Shown here piece by piece: positions 30,925 through 40,200 of a stretch of 64,000 nt of DNA; position 1 is the first letter of the stretch; every line of letters starts with the position of its first letter. Source of the stretch: Streptomyces sp. NBC_01571 (GTDB taxonomy: Bacteria > Actinomycetota > Actinomycetes > Streptomycetales > Streptomycetaceae); assembly GCF_026339875.1 (NCBI RefSeq), contig NZ_JAPEPZ010000001.1:6076001-6140000 (forward strand), read 5' to 3'. Position numbers and translations under genes: made by a program. The notes beneath the pieces are model-generated. The model did not search any database. It was not told where the DNA came from and worked only from the letters and a program-made list of their open reading frames with translations.

Positions 30925-32534
30925 TGTCCGGCAAGGGGACCGGCGACGGTACGTCTTTCGAGGGCATGAGCCACGAGCAGATGCTCGCGTGGCTGGACCA
31001 GGCGAACGCCGGCACGGTGCAGGGCGCCGCCGACCGGCTGATCGCCGCAGCCAAGGAGATCCGCAAGATCGCGGAGGAGCTCAAGGTCCGTCCGCAGTAC
31101 GTGGAGTGGAAGGGCGAGGGCGCGGACGCGTTCCGCACGTGGAGCGGCGACTTGGCCAACTCGACTTTGCGCTTGGGTGATTTCAGCGAGGGCGCCGCGA
31201 AGTGGCTGGGCGAGGCCTCGGGAGCGATCGCCACGGCGCAGGCGTCCATTCCGCGCGACAAGGCCGGCGCACAGGCGAACCTGGACGCGGCCCAAGCGGT
31301 GCACAACGACCCGGACGCGGCGACGGTGAGCAGCAAGTCCGCAAGTGAACTCGCGGCGCTGGCAACGGACAAGGAGAAGGTGCGGCAGGAGGCGGCCGCG
31401 CAGATGCGGAAGCTGGGCCAGACGTACTCGCTGTCGGCCACGCAGCTGGACGGGCTGGAGAGGCCCAAGTTTCCGCCGCCGCCCCAGGCTTTGGTTCCGC
31501 CGGAATCCCGTGGACTTCATGACGGGAGCGGCATCGCTCGACCTGGCGGTAGTACTACTGGTCAAGTCTCCCCGTCGGCTGCCGCGGGCTCTCGTACCGT
31601 GGCGTGGGAGTCCTCCACGCACTCGGATGTCGCCGCCGCGCCACAGCTGGGCCGGAGGCATCAGGGCACCGAGGCGCCCGAGCTCCCAACAGGGGAGGAG
31701 ACCCCGCCTCCTCGGATGGACGTCGACTCCGCGGGCACACTGCCGCACGCGTCGCATACACCGGTGAGCGGGACCAGTGGCCTACCCAGCGCAGGTCGGG
31801 CGGAAAGTGTTGCGGCAATGCAGCCCGGGAACGTTCCCCCGCTGTTCGGCACCAGTACGGGAGTCCCTGTGGGCTCCGCGGGTCCGGGACGTATGACAGG
31901 CACAGTCGGTCCGGCGGGTCAGGGACGGGCGGCAGCCGGTGCGGCGGGACCAGCCCGGTCGGCGGTCACTGGACGGACACCCTCCCCGCCCGGCCAAGGC
32001 ACCCCTATGGCGAATCCCAGAGGCACGCAGAACCCGAGCGCGCGCGGAGTTGTCGGAGGCCGTCCGACTCGACCTCCCGCGGGCAGGTCGGCGGGGGCGA
32101 TCCCGCGCGGAACGGTGGTGGGGCCTGAGGGCACGACTGTACGTGGCTCGATGGGCCCCGAAGTCGGCAGCGCTCCCGCTGGTCGAGCAGCCGGCCGACA
32201 GGGGCAGATCCCCGGTCGCGGGCCAGTTTCTCCCACCGGGGGAATCATGGGCGGCGGCCCGCAGCAGACAGGCCGTGTCGCAGCTCGCACACCAGCGCCG
32301 GGTAATGCTGGTGGGCGAGCTAATTCGGGTGCCGCCGTGAGAGACGGCATCTCAGGCGGTACACCCAATGCCGGACGTCCGGGCAAAGACCGCAGCACCG
32401 GCGCGCCCCGTACGGCACAGTCGGCATCCTCATCTCGCACAAGTGGCAAGGGCGGACGGCCCGACCGGCAGGTCGAGAATGACAAGCCCCGGCAAGAGGA
32501 ACGCCGCCATACCACCCGCCCGGACGCCGACTGA
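30924..32534 (+). CDS. WXG-domain protein with long Pro/Gly-rich tail
   Basis: A 536-residue protein. Residues about 1-190 form a helical WXG100-type domain with the turn YVEWKGEGADAFRTW (W-x-G) between helices. Residues 190-536 are a low-complexity Pro/Gly/Ala/Arg-rich region that resembles disordered tails of PPE/EspB-like type VII substrates. The ATG overlaps the stop of the upstream gene. It is probably exported or surface-associated and may dimerise with the upstream helical protein; that pairing is inferred. The mycosin gene follows after 28 nt. Confidence 0.7.
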   Translation: MSGKGTGDGTSFEGMSHEQMLAWLDQANAGTVQGAADRLIAAAKEIRKIAEELKVRPQYVEWKGEGADAFRTWSGDLANSTLRLGDFSEGAAKWLGEASGAIATAQASIPRDKAGAQANLDAAQAVHNDPDAATVSSKSASELAALATDKEKVRQEAAAQMRKLGQTYSLSATQLDGLERPKFPPPPQALVPPESRGLHDGSGIARPGGSTTGQVSPSAAAGSRTVAWESSTHSDVAAAPQLGRRHQGTEAPELPTGEETPPPRMDVDSAGTLPHASHTPVSGTSGLPSAGRAESVAAMQPGNVPPLFGTSTGVPVGSAGPGRMTGTVGPAGQGRAAAGAAGPARSAVTGRTPSPPGQGTPMANPRGTQNPSARGVVGGRPTRPPAGRSAGAIPRGTVVGPEGTTVRGSMGPEVGSAPAGRAAGRQGQIPGRGPVSPTGGIMGGGPQQTGRVAARTPAPGNAGGRANSGAAVRDGISGGTPNAGRPGKDRSTGAPRTAQSASSSRTSGKGGRPDRQVENDKPRQEERRHTTRPDAD

Positions 32535-32562
32535 CTGCCTGAGAAAGGCGAAGAGGAAACGC

Positions 32563-33807
32563 ATGCTCATCAGCCGTACTCGCAGTACTCGACGTGGGCG
32601 CCGCAAGTCAGCGACAACAGCGGTGCTTGGCCTACTGCTGGCGAGCACCGCAGTCGTCCCGGCCTACGCGGAATCGACGCGCGAGCAGCAGTGGTTCCTC
32701 GACGCCATGAAGGCGGAGCAGATGTGGCAGACCAGTACCGGCAAGGGCATCACGGTTGCCGTGATCGACTCCGGAGTGGACCCGGTCAATCCGGACCTGA
32801 AAGGCCGCATCCTGCCGGGCAAGGACTTCGCGACGGGCCAGCCGGGAGACGAGCACGTCGATTATGAGGGCCACGGCACGGGAATGGCGGGACTGATCGC
32901 CGGAACCGGAGCGTACGGCGGCGGAAAGGGCGCCTTCGGGCTCGCGCCCGGAGCCAAGATCCTCCCAATCCGGATGCCCAAAGCCGAAACAGCGGCCAAC
33001 CAGGCCGAGGCAAGCAAGCGGTTCAACGAGGTTGCCCCGAGGGCGATCCGCTACGCAGCGGAGTCGGGAGCACAGGTCATCAATATTTCGCTGGGGCAGG
33101 CGGAGGGATCGACAGAGTTGACAGCGGCAGTGAAATACGCCTTGGAGAAGGGGTCGTTGATTTTCGCTGCGGTTGGAAACAGCGGAAACAAGGGAAACCA
33201 GGTCGAGTATCCGGCTGCGACTCCGGGAGTGGTCGGCATAGGGGCGGTGGGCAAGGACCTACGCAAGACCGCCGAGTCCGAGTTCGGTCCGCAGGTGGAC
33301 ATGGCCGCTCCGGGGGAGGACATGGTGGAGGCGTGCGGAACCGAAACTGGCCTGTGCAAGAGCCACGGCACCAGCGACGCCACCGCCCTGGCCTCCGCCA
33401 GCGCCGCCCTCATCTGGTCCAAGCATCCGACCTGGACTAATAACCAGGTCCTGCGCGTCATGCTCAACACCATCGGCGGCCCCACGGACGGCACGAAGCG
33501 CAACGACTCCATCGGCTACGGCATCGTGCGCCCCCGCATCGCCCTTCAAAACCCGGGCAATCCGGGCCCTGCCCATGCCTATCCGCTCCCGGACTTCCCG
33601 GCCACGGCCTCGACATCGCCTTCTCCGGGTGCTGCGGCCTCCAAGGGACCTGCTGCTCCTGCAAAGGGCGGCAAGGCGGCAGCCGAAGCCTCCTCCGAGG
33701 ACAACGACCAGAGCATCCTTTGGATCGCGCTGGGCGTCGGTGTCGTAATCCTCGGCGGAGCAGTAACCGCCGCCATCATCGGCAAACGTCGACGGTCCAT
33801 TGCATAG
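32563..33807 (+). CDS. Mycosin-like subtilisin serine protease (type VII secretion-associated)
   Basis: A 414-residue membrane-anchored S8 protease. Signal peptide residues 1-36 (cleavage after AYA); catalytic D69 (VAVIDSGVD), H104 (YEGHGTGMAG), oxyanion N206 (VGNSG) and S271 (SHGTSDATA). A Pro/Ala/Lys-rich linker leads to a C-terminal membrane helix (about 384-405) ending in KRRRSIA. This is the MycP plan. The usual GTSMAAP is GTSDATA here. Start ATG 32563, with gaagagga upstream; an in-frame start at 32368 would overlap the previous gene. Codon use is less GC-biased than in neighbours (for example actaataac), suggesting transfer. Confidence 0.9.
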   Translation: MLISRTRSTRRGRRKSATTAVLGLLLASTAVVPAYAESTREQQWFLDAMKAEQMWQTSTGKGITVAVIDSGVDPVNPDLKGRILPGKDFATGQPGDEHVDYEGHGTGMAGLIAGTGAYGGGKGAFGLAPGAKILPIRMPKAETAANQAEASKRFNEVAPRAIRYAAESGAQVINISLGQAEGSTELTAAVKYALEKGSLIFAAVGNSGNKGNQVEYPAATPGVVGIGAVGKDLRKTAESEFGPQVDMAAPGEDMVEACGTETGLCKSHGTSDATALASASAALIWSKHPTWTNNQVLRVMLNTIGGPTDGTKRNDSIGYGIVRPRIALQNPGNPGPAHAYPLPDFPATASTSPSPGAAASKGPAAPAKGGKAAAEASSEDNDQSILWIALGVGVVILGGAVTAAIIGKRRRSIA

Positions 33808-33979
33808 CCGCTGTTGTCGGTAACGCAGTCTGGACATACGGCCGCTCTGCGCCGGAACACCCCGTCAGATGAGTGGTTGTAAAGGGAATGTAATGGCTCG
33901 GGATCCATCACGGCGAGGCTCTGGCTGGTTGATAGCCTGACAGGCGCACGCCAATTGAGCGCAACGGGGGAAGGTATTC

Positions 33980-34423
33980 ATGGCTGAGTCTGCAGGAGAG
34001 CAGCACATAGTCAGCAGCGAGGCTGTACGCCCGGTCGGCATGCGGCTGAACCAACTCCCCGCAGACCCGGGCGGTGGGGCTCCTGGCGGTCAACCGGATC
34101 TGGCGTCGTCGCCTGCCGAGAAGCGGGCCGCGGCTCGCGCCATCGAACTGCACATCGAGCCCGACACCCGGAAGTCAGGTGACTGGGCGGACGGGGAGAC
34201 CGGCGCCGCCGTCAAGGCATTCGGGCCCAAGGATGGCCACGGATGGTTCACCTCAGGATGCCTCAAGAAGGCACACGAGACGTGGGGCGAACAGGTTCAG
34301 AACCTCATGAACCGGCTCGCGTCTGAGAAAGCGGCCTTGGGGAGCACCAACATCTTGCTGCAGAGCACGGACCTCGGAGTCGGGGCAGGCGTGCGCGGGG
34401 TGTCTCCGATCGACGAGTACTGA
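33980..34423 (+). CDS. Small hypothetical protein of the type VII-like cluster
   Basis: A 147-residue protein starting at ATG with gggggaagg upstream. The first ~50 residues are disordered; the C-terminal half is helical (KKAHETWGEQVQNLMNRLAS) with a W-G element, and it ends VSPIDEY. It may be a short ESX-like helical hairpin or chaperone. No catalytic motif is seen. It lies 172 nt after the mycosin and 66 nt before the large WXG-type gene, on the same strand. Confidence 0.6.
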   Translation: MAESAGEQHIVSSEAVRPVGMRLNQLPADPGGGAPGGQPDLASSPAEKRAAARAIELHIEPDTRKSGDWADGETGAAVKAFGPKDGHGWFTSGCLKKAHETWGEQVQNLMNRLASEKAALGSTNILLQSTDLGVGAGVRGVSPIDEY

Positions 34424-34489
34424 CCGAAGCGCGGTTGTCCTCACCGCCATCGTGACCGACTCGAAGGCCAACGCAGACAACGGGGATCC

Positions 34490-36718
34490 ATGCCGACGTA
34501 CCACGAGATCATGACGACTGACCTGGCCACGCTCACCACGGCCGCTGAGCGCTGGGACGGTATGGCGAAGGAGTTCCACAAGCAGGAGACGGCGTACAAG
34601 CGGGATGTGTACGGCATATCCATGGGCCGGACGTGGACGGGACTGAGCGCTGACGCCGCCAACAGACGCTTCGATGTCACGCGGAAAGAGTTCCAGAACG
34701 CCCAGACCGAGGCCAAGGCGATCGCCTCCCTGCTGCGTGACGCGCACACGCAGTTCGTGGACCTGCGCAAAAAACTGGAGGCGGCTCGGGACGAAGCCCT
34801 AGCGAAGGGCATGAAGGTCTCGGACCAGGGCGTGATCTCGTACGACACCGAGAAGCTGAGCCAGGGGGATCGGACCGCTCTTGCTCACGACCCTGATTAC
34901 CAAGAGAGCATTCGCAAGAGTGTCAGTTCGTGGCAGCAGCGCATCGACCAGTTGGTCGGGGACGTGGACGACGCCGACAAGGGCGTCGAGGTTGCCTTCA
35001 AAGCCGTCGTGATCGACTCCGACGTCAACGACGGCACTCTCAACGGTTTCAACGGGAAGGCCCAGGGCGACATCGAGAAGTACGAGGCGGACGAGGCCAG
35101 GGACATCGCGCTGCGCATCGATACCGGGAAGGCGTCCGCGCACGACTACCAGGAACTGCAGCAGCTCTTCCATGACAATTCGGGCGACATGGCGTTCAGC
35201 CAGACCTTGCTTGATGACCTCGGCGCGCGCAGGACGTTGAAGCTCGCCAACGACCTCGACAGCCTCGCCCACTACGACGACAAGAAGCACAGCAGCCAGT
35301 ACCTGGACATCCAGAAGGGCCTCGCGACAACGCTGGCGACTGCGACGCGTGACCCGAATACCTCCTTCTACAAGCACTTTCGTGCGGAAATGCAGAAGGC
35401 TGGAACCGAGGAATTCAAGGTGGACGGCCTCAGCCCGATTCCGGATGAGAAGGTCCGGGGCTATCAGAGCCTGGTCACCTTGATGCAGCAGGGGCACGGT
35501 TATTCCGGCCAGTTCCTCGAGGACACCGCGGACGACATCCGGCACGCGGAGGAGTCGTACACGGTCAAGGGGCACACCGAGTCCATCTGGGCCCTGCGGG
35601 ACAACTTCACTGGCAGGGATCGGGGTTGGTTCGCCAACGACCCGCTCGACGGTGTCCTCGGCATCATGTCCGATGGCCCGGCGACCAGCACCGAGTACCT
35701 GGATCCGGCGCACAACGACAATCTGGAGTACCTGCTCCACGGGCGGGACTGGGACACCGTTATCGACCATTACGCGACCCCGCCCGGTGGCACCACGACA
35801 GGTCCGCCGGTCGTCGTCGAGGACGGCGACGTCCGCAAGGGGTTCGGCGCCGCTCTGGAGGCCGCTACGACCGGGGGCGCGCCGGGCGCCTATCACGCGG
35901 TCGGAGAGCACACTCTGCCCCAGGCCCGCATCCTGCAGCACACCATCAACACCCTGTACTCGGCGGATCAAGCACAAGAACTGCCGAAGAATCTCGCCAC
36001 GCCCTTGGCGCACATCCTGACGTCGTACACGCCCGACACGCACGGCATCTACGCGGAGTCGTCGTCGCGCTACGACATCGACTGGGACAGTTCGGGTTCC
36101 GTCTGGAACGACAAGGACGGAGCGCACCTCGCTGTGGGGCACCAACGCCTCGCCGCCGTCATGCGGGGCATCGCCGACGATCCGGAGGCCTTCGGGCATC
36201 TCTACGGGGCGGAGCAGCAGTACTCGCACCATGTCCTGGCCGGTATTCCCCAGGACGCCGGTGACAAGACGATCCACGACCGCATCGTCGACAGCTCGCG
36301 CGCCATGGGTGCCTACGATGGCGTACGGTCCGACGTCATCTTCGACGAACGGTTCAAGAAGACGCAGTGGGCCGCCGACTTCAACCACGGTCTGGGCACC
36401 TCCCTAAGCACGGCACTGATGTTCAATCCCGTGTCCGATCTCAGCCCCGTCGGAGACCTCGCCACGAAGACCGTCGATGTGTGGGCGTACGAGTCCAACA
36501 AGGAGCATGTGGCCGAGGCGAACCTCGCTGCCACCCAGAAAAACGCCGAGACCTACGATGCCGGCCAGCACGATGTGGAGCACATGGTCAGGGCGTGGGC
36601 GAACAGTCGCGGCCACGGCATCGACAGTGACTACACGCAGTTCTTTGTCCACGCAGGTCAGGATCAGTACGACTTCGGCCGCAATCACACGCTCAACACC
36701 CTTCGTAGCGACCGCTGA
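34490..36718 (+). CDS. Large WXG-type protein (DUF6571-like)
   Basis: A 742-residue protein. The N-terminus (MPTYHEIMTTDLATLTTAAE) starts a helical WXG100/LXG-like domain with MGRTWTGLSADAANRRF, followed by a long helical segment (residues about 60-250). The central and C-terminal parts are mixed, with acidic patches and ADFNHGLGTSLSTALMFNP near the end. I recall similar streptomycete proteins under DUF6571, but this is from memory. No known toxin motif is evident. It is probably a secreted or type VII-linked protein. Weak ggggat ribosome-binding site. Confidence 0.65.
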   Translation: MPTYHEIMTTDLATLTTAAERWDGMAKEFHKQETAYKRDVYGISMGRTWTGLSADAANRRFDVTRKEFQNAQTEAKAIASLLRDAHTQFVDLRKKLEAARDEALAKGMKVSDQGVISYDTEKLSQGDRTALAHDPDYQESIRKSVSSWQQRIDQLVGDVDDADKGVEVAFKAVVIDSDVNDGTLNGFNGKAQGDIEKYEADEARDIALRIDTGKASAHDYQELQQLFHDNSGDMAFSQTLLDDLGARRTLKLANDLDSLAHYDDKKHSSQYLDIQKGLATTLATATRDPNTSFYKHFRAEMQKAGTEEFKVDGLSPIPDEKVRGYQSLVTLMQQGHGYSGQFLEDTADDIRHAEESYTVKGHTESIWALRDNFTGRDRGWFANDPLDGVLGIMSDGPATSTEYLDPAHNDNLEYLLHGRDWDTVIDHYATPPGGTTTGPPVVVEDGDVRKGFGAALEAATTGGAPGAYHAVGEHTLPQARILQHTINTLYSADQAQELPKNLATPLAHILTSYTPDTHGIYAESSSRYDIDWDSSGSVWNDKDGAHLAVGHQRLAAVMRGIADDPEAFGHLYGAEQQYSHHVLAGIPQDAGDKTIHDRIVDSSRAMGAYDGVRSDVIFDERFKKTQWAADFNHGLGTSLSTALMFNPVSDLSPVGDLATKTVDVWAYESNKEHVAEANLAATQKNAETYDAGQHDVEHMVRAWANSRGHGIDSDYTQFFVHAGQDQYDFGRNHTLNTLRSDR

Positions 36719-36745
36719 ACGCCGCAGGGAACAGCCCTCGACAGA

Positions 36746-37861
36746 ATGAGCACGATGCAGATCAACTCCAGGCTCCGACGCATACACGCAGGCTGGTACG
36801 TGGGGGCATTCGTCCTCGTCCTAGGCGTCGTGGCCCAGGTGCTGTACAGCACCGGGGCATACGACTCCTGGCGGAACGGCCGCTCACTGGACCAGGCCTG
36901 CGACGGCACGCTGGCCCAAGGCGGACTCGACGCCGCCCTGGGCTCCTCGAACCTGCGGGCCGGATCACTTGATTCCGGCGGTGACTACCTGGCTCAGTGC
37001 TCGGTGAAGACCACGGAGTCCGGCGTGCGGGGTGGCACCCTGCAGATCAAACTGCGCTGGAGCAGCGACACGCCCCCCTCCGGCACCCTCGCGCGGTACG
37101 ACTCCGACACCGACGGAGTCGAGGGCCAGGCGGCACCGCTCGGCAACGGCTGGCCTGGCATCGTCATCGACCAAGGGTTCCCGCAGGTCGTGGTCGCGCT
37201 TGACTGCCAGAACCAGAGAAGTAGGGCTCTCGTCGCCTACGGTGACCTTCATGCCTCGAACAACGGCCCCGCACTCACCGGGCTGGGGCTGGTGATCACG
37301 GAGACTGCCCAGAAAGCGGCTGCCCAGTACGGGTGTCGGGCGAGGACCGGGAAGCAGCTCACTCAGGTGTCCGCCCCCACGCTCGGTAAGTCCCTTACGG
37401 CCAAACCACTGGCGCAGGCGCAGGGCTCCTGCGCCGCGCTTCGAGAGCCGGCTTCCGCGGCGGCGGAGAGCGGCACGCCCTCGATCATGGAGTATCCCGC
37501 GGATACGCGGGCTCCGCAGGTGAACTGTTACCTCGTCACACCGGCCAAGAAGCCTGGATACGGCCTGTACGCCTACTACGGTGCCGCCGCCAAGGACTTC
37601 CTTGCGAGTGAGGGTCGCAATCTCAAGGAGGGGTACGGCCCCACCCACAAGGACAACGACTACGCCTGGGCCACCGCGAAGTGCCCTCAGTCCACGCAGC
37701 CTGCCGTGTTCGTGCTGTATCACCTCTACGACAGGGACACTGGCACCTACCCGGTCCGTCACTACTCCGCCCGATTCGCCGCGTCCGCGGTGACGGCGTT
37801 CGCCGACCACGAGGCGAAACAGCGCGGCTGCACCGACGTGCAGATGGCATCCCAGCCTTAA
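36746..37861 (+). CDS. Membrane-anchored extracytoplasmic protein of unknown function
   Basis: A 371-residue protein with one N-terminal membrane segment (about residues 16-34, WYVGAFVLVLGVVAQVLYS) and a large outside domain. The outside part has regularly placed Cys residues (DQACDGT, YLAQCSV, ALDCQN, YGCRAR, GSCAAL, VNCYLV, AKCPQS, RGCTDV), suggesting disulfides. It begins 27 nt after the large WXG-type gene, so it is probably cotranscribed and may be its immunity, receptor or accessory partner; this is inference. Confidence 0.6.
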   Translation: MSTMQINSRLRRIHAGWYVGAFVLVLGVVAQVLYSTGAYDSWRNGRSLDQACDGTLAQGGLDAALGSSNLRAGSLDSGGDYLAQCSVKTTESGVRGGTLQIKLRWSSDTPPSGTLARYDSDTDGVEGQAAPLGNGWPGIVIDQGFPQVVVALDCQNQRSRALVAYGDLHASNNGPALTGLGLVITETAQKAAAQYGCRARTGKQLTQVSAPTLGKSLTAKPLAQAQGSCAALREPASAAAESGTPSIMEYPADTRAPQVNCYLVTPAKKPGYGLYAYYGAAAKDFLASEGRNLKEGYGPTHKDNDYAWATAKCPQSTQPAVFVLYHLYDRDTGTYPVRHYSARFAASAVTAFADHEAKQRGCTDVQMASQP

Positions 37862-37980
37862 GGGCCTGTCCGGTGGATCAGGGAACAGGGGAGCAACAGT
37901 GCCTCATGAACAAGCGCAAGCGAGCGTGCCGAGCGTGGGGAATCCGATGTCGCACAGCCAGACCTCCATAGGCTGATCCG

Positions 37981-38442
37981 ATGGGCCTTTTCGACAAACT
38001 GACCGGCACCAAATACCCGGACAGCGGTGTTGCACCGCGCTCCGCCGAGGAGGTCCGGGCCGCGCTTTTTGCGCTCAACGGGCCGGACGCGCCGTTCCGC
38101 GTGCGGAACGCTCTCCCTGCCGAGAAGGCCGACCTGGTGGCGGAGTGCCGGATTCCGCGGGTGGGCGTGACCCTCAAGACCCGGATGCGCCTGATCCCTG
38201 AGAAGCATGAGGTGCGTTTCCTGGACGAGCGGTGGGAGAACCGTTCGTCCGACCAGGCCAATGCGCAGTACGGACGTGGGCACGCACCCGCGGTGTACCA
38301 GCAGTGGAAGACTGAGCAGGGTCCTGACGGCCGTCGGCGCAAGGTCGAGACGTTCCGCTTTGACACGCGGCAGATGACGGACCCCCTGCGGAGCGCGGTC
38401 CTCGGCGCAGGGTGGACCTCGCGGGGAGTCCTCAAGCTCTGA
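37981..38442 (+). CDS. Conserved hypothetical protein
   Basis: A 153-residue soluble protein (MGLFDKLTGTKYPDSGVAPR) with no signal peptide, membrane segment or catalytic motif I can recognise. Alternating charged and aromatic residues (RMRLIPEKHEVRFLDERWEN, WKTEQGPDGRRRKVETFRF) suggest a beta-rich small domain. I recall similar proteins in streptomycetes, without a known role. The upstream ribosome-binding site is weak. Confidence 0.55.
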   Translation: MGLFDKLTGTKYPDSGVAPRSAEEVRAALFALNGPDAPFRVRNALPAEKADLVAECRIPRVGVTLKTRMRLIPEKHEVRFLDERWENRSSDQANAQYGRGHAPAVYQQWKTEQGPDGRRRKVETFRFDTRQMTDPLRSAVLGAGWTSRGVLKL

Positions 38443-38764
38443 TCGGCCGGTGGGGACAAGGGGCCGGGCGAAGAAGTCCGCGGTCACCGGCACCTTGATT
38501 CTCCACACCGGCTCCGTCAGCCCGTCCGTGCGGCTCAGGCGAGGGGCAAGGTGCCGGGCGGCCCGGCTGTGCGGTGTCCGGTCCGAGCCGCCAAGGACGC
38601 CTCCGGCATCGCGACGGACGTTCGTGAACTTCGGGCCGGGGCATTGCGCGACGTTCCCGGCCGCCACTGCAACGAGCTTGAAGTGCGCATAACTGGAGTG
38701 AGTGTGGAGTCGGCGGGATGTTGAGTACACATACTCATGCTCGCGGTGCGGCCCGCCGCGGACG
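38443..38764. other. 322-nt intergenic region
   Basis: No convincing gene. The sequence near 38470-38640 is GC-rich and may be degenerate. The 3' part carries the TGAGT-N6-ACTCA site. Confidence 0.5.
38722..38737. promoter_or_regulatory. TGAGT-N6-ACTCA operator-like site (copy 2)
   Basis: TGAGT-acacat-ACTCA, in fact a perfect TGAGTA-N4-TACTCA repeat, lies 28 nt before the next gene. It has the same half-sites and spacing as 30187-30202. Confidence 0.45.
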
Positions 38765-39433
38765 ATGCTGGACATGACACAGAGAAACACCAGCTTCGGG
38801 CGGCGCCGCAAGGCGATCAACGTCTTGGCCGCGGTGCTGGCCTCCGTCGTGGCGTGCGGCGGTGTGGTGTGGGTCGTCCTGGGACTGGACCGGTTCCTGG
38901 AGGGTGATCCGTACCCAGTGGCGGACCCGGCGGCAACGGCGCAGCGGCTGGACGGCCACACCCAGCACGTCTACGACGCACTGAGGTTGTCCGATGTGGA
39001 ACTGGTCGACAACTGGCCCGGGGGTGGCGTGGAGACAGACGGCTCCAGCTGCTACTACCGGGGGTTCAGCAACCTGTCCAAGCAGTTGAGCGACTCCCCG
39101 CCGAGCGTTCCGGGCGTGGTCGACGTGGACAGTGAGTGGGCGCTCAAGGGGGTTTCCCCGGTAGAGGCGAAGGCGGCGCTTCAGCGTGCGAAGGGCGAGT
39201 TGGTCCGGCAGGGGTGGAAGGTCAGCTCGTACGAGGAGAGCAAGTTCCGGAACGAGCTGAGCATGCGGCCCCCGGGGACCGATGACACCGTCTCGATCGA
39301 GGCGTATCCCGGTGACCGTCTCGGGGTGAGTGCGTATGCCGGATGTGCGCGCTATCCGTCGGGCACTCCCATGGGCGCGTACGGCGACCCGGAGCTCCCG
39401 AGCCAGCAGTCGCCTGTCCAGCTGCGCCGCTGA
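38765..39433 (+). CDS. Single-pass membrane or exported protein of unknown function
   Basis: A 222-residue protein if the ATG at 38765 is used; 38774 is an alternative, and the GTG at 38702 would run through the operator-like site. Basic start RRRKAIN, one hydrophobic segment (about residues 20-40, VLAAVLASVVACGGVVWVVLG), then an outside domain with two Cys (SSCYYRG, AGCARYP). The hydrophobic core contains VACGG, so a lipobox reading is possible but less likely. Resembles the small exported proteins of the upstream cluster. Confidence 0.55.
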   Translation: MLDMTQRNTSFGRRRKAINVLAAVLASVVACGGVVWVVLGLDRFLEGDPYPVADPAATAQRLDGHTQHVYDALRLSDVELVDNWPGGGVETDGSSCYYRGFSNLSKQLSDSPPSVPGVVDVDSEWALKGVSPVEAKAALQRAKGELVRQGWKVSSYEESKFRNELSMRPPGTDDTVSIEAYPGDRLGVSAYAGCARYPSGTPMGAYGDPELPSQQSPVQLRR

Positions 39434-39502
39434 AACGCCTCAACGGGCCTGCGAGTACGTAGGTTGGTCGGCCGGAGCCGGGTCATCGGGAAGCCCCTTG
39501 GC

Positions 39503-40200
39503 TCAAGCGCGGCGCATGATGCCGTTCTCGGGTGAAATGAGCCAGCGGAAGTGGTCGACCAGAGGTCCCACGACCCCCGGGTCACGCAGTGCTACTCCAA
39601 GTTCGATGTTGTCGGTCGGGGCTCGGTCGGTGAGGTTGGCGCTGCCGAGCAACGCAGTGTGCCGGTCGGCGGCGATCAACTTGGCGTGCAGTACGCCCGT
39701 GGAAGCCCCCCCGGTGCCAGAGGGCCCCCTTGGACGGTAGCGCGGCGAAGGCAGTTGATGCCCGTGTGGACTCCTCCAGCAGGAGGTCCACACAACTCCT
39801 CGGCCGACCGCCTCCGCTATCTCCGCCACGACATCCCCCGCGCCATGGGCGGCGAAGCCGGCGATCAGCAGAGAGGTGTCCGCCGAGCGAATGACTTCAT
39901 GCGCCACCCCACTTGCCAATCTGGCAGGTATCGCCGTGCTGAGAGGACCGGTCACGACCGGCTGGGCGGGCCGAGGGTGAGGTGGCGCCTCGGAGAGCGG
40001 CGAGGGCCAGGCCGGCAGCCGGCTGGGTGGATATGAAGCGATCAAGTAGAGGGTCGTCCGGTCCGGTGACCGTCTGGAAGATATGTTCCCACGCCACCAA
40101 ACGGTCCTCCGGGAGTCGGTCGCACAGAGCCGCCAGCAGGCGCGGGAGATCGGACGACCGGTTGTTGCTCCGCGCGGCGGGGACGGAGAAGCGGCCTGCT
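39503..40200 (-). pseudogene. drmC: Decayed DISARM drmC (phospholipase D-like nuclease)
   Basis: Homology to the DISARM protein DrmC is spread over three reading frames. One frame has SSDLPRLLAALCDRLPEDRL and TGPDDPLLDRFISTQPAAGLA. Another has ARLASGVAHEVIRSADTSLL. A short third-frame piece (about 39720-39791) has DLLLEESTRASTAFAALP. The last part returns to the second frame with the HKD-type motif VLHAKLIAADRHTALLGSAN and ends PENGIMRRA. At least three frameshifts separate these pieces, so no functional product is possible. Confidence 0.75.

Noticed and set aside
37858..38961. A 367-codon minus-strand frame opposite the small unknown genes
   Set aside because: It lies antisense to two plus-strand frames with better starts, spans the TGAGT operator-like site and shows no domain; part of it could be degenerate DNA.
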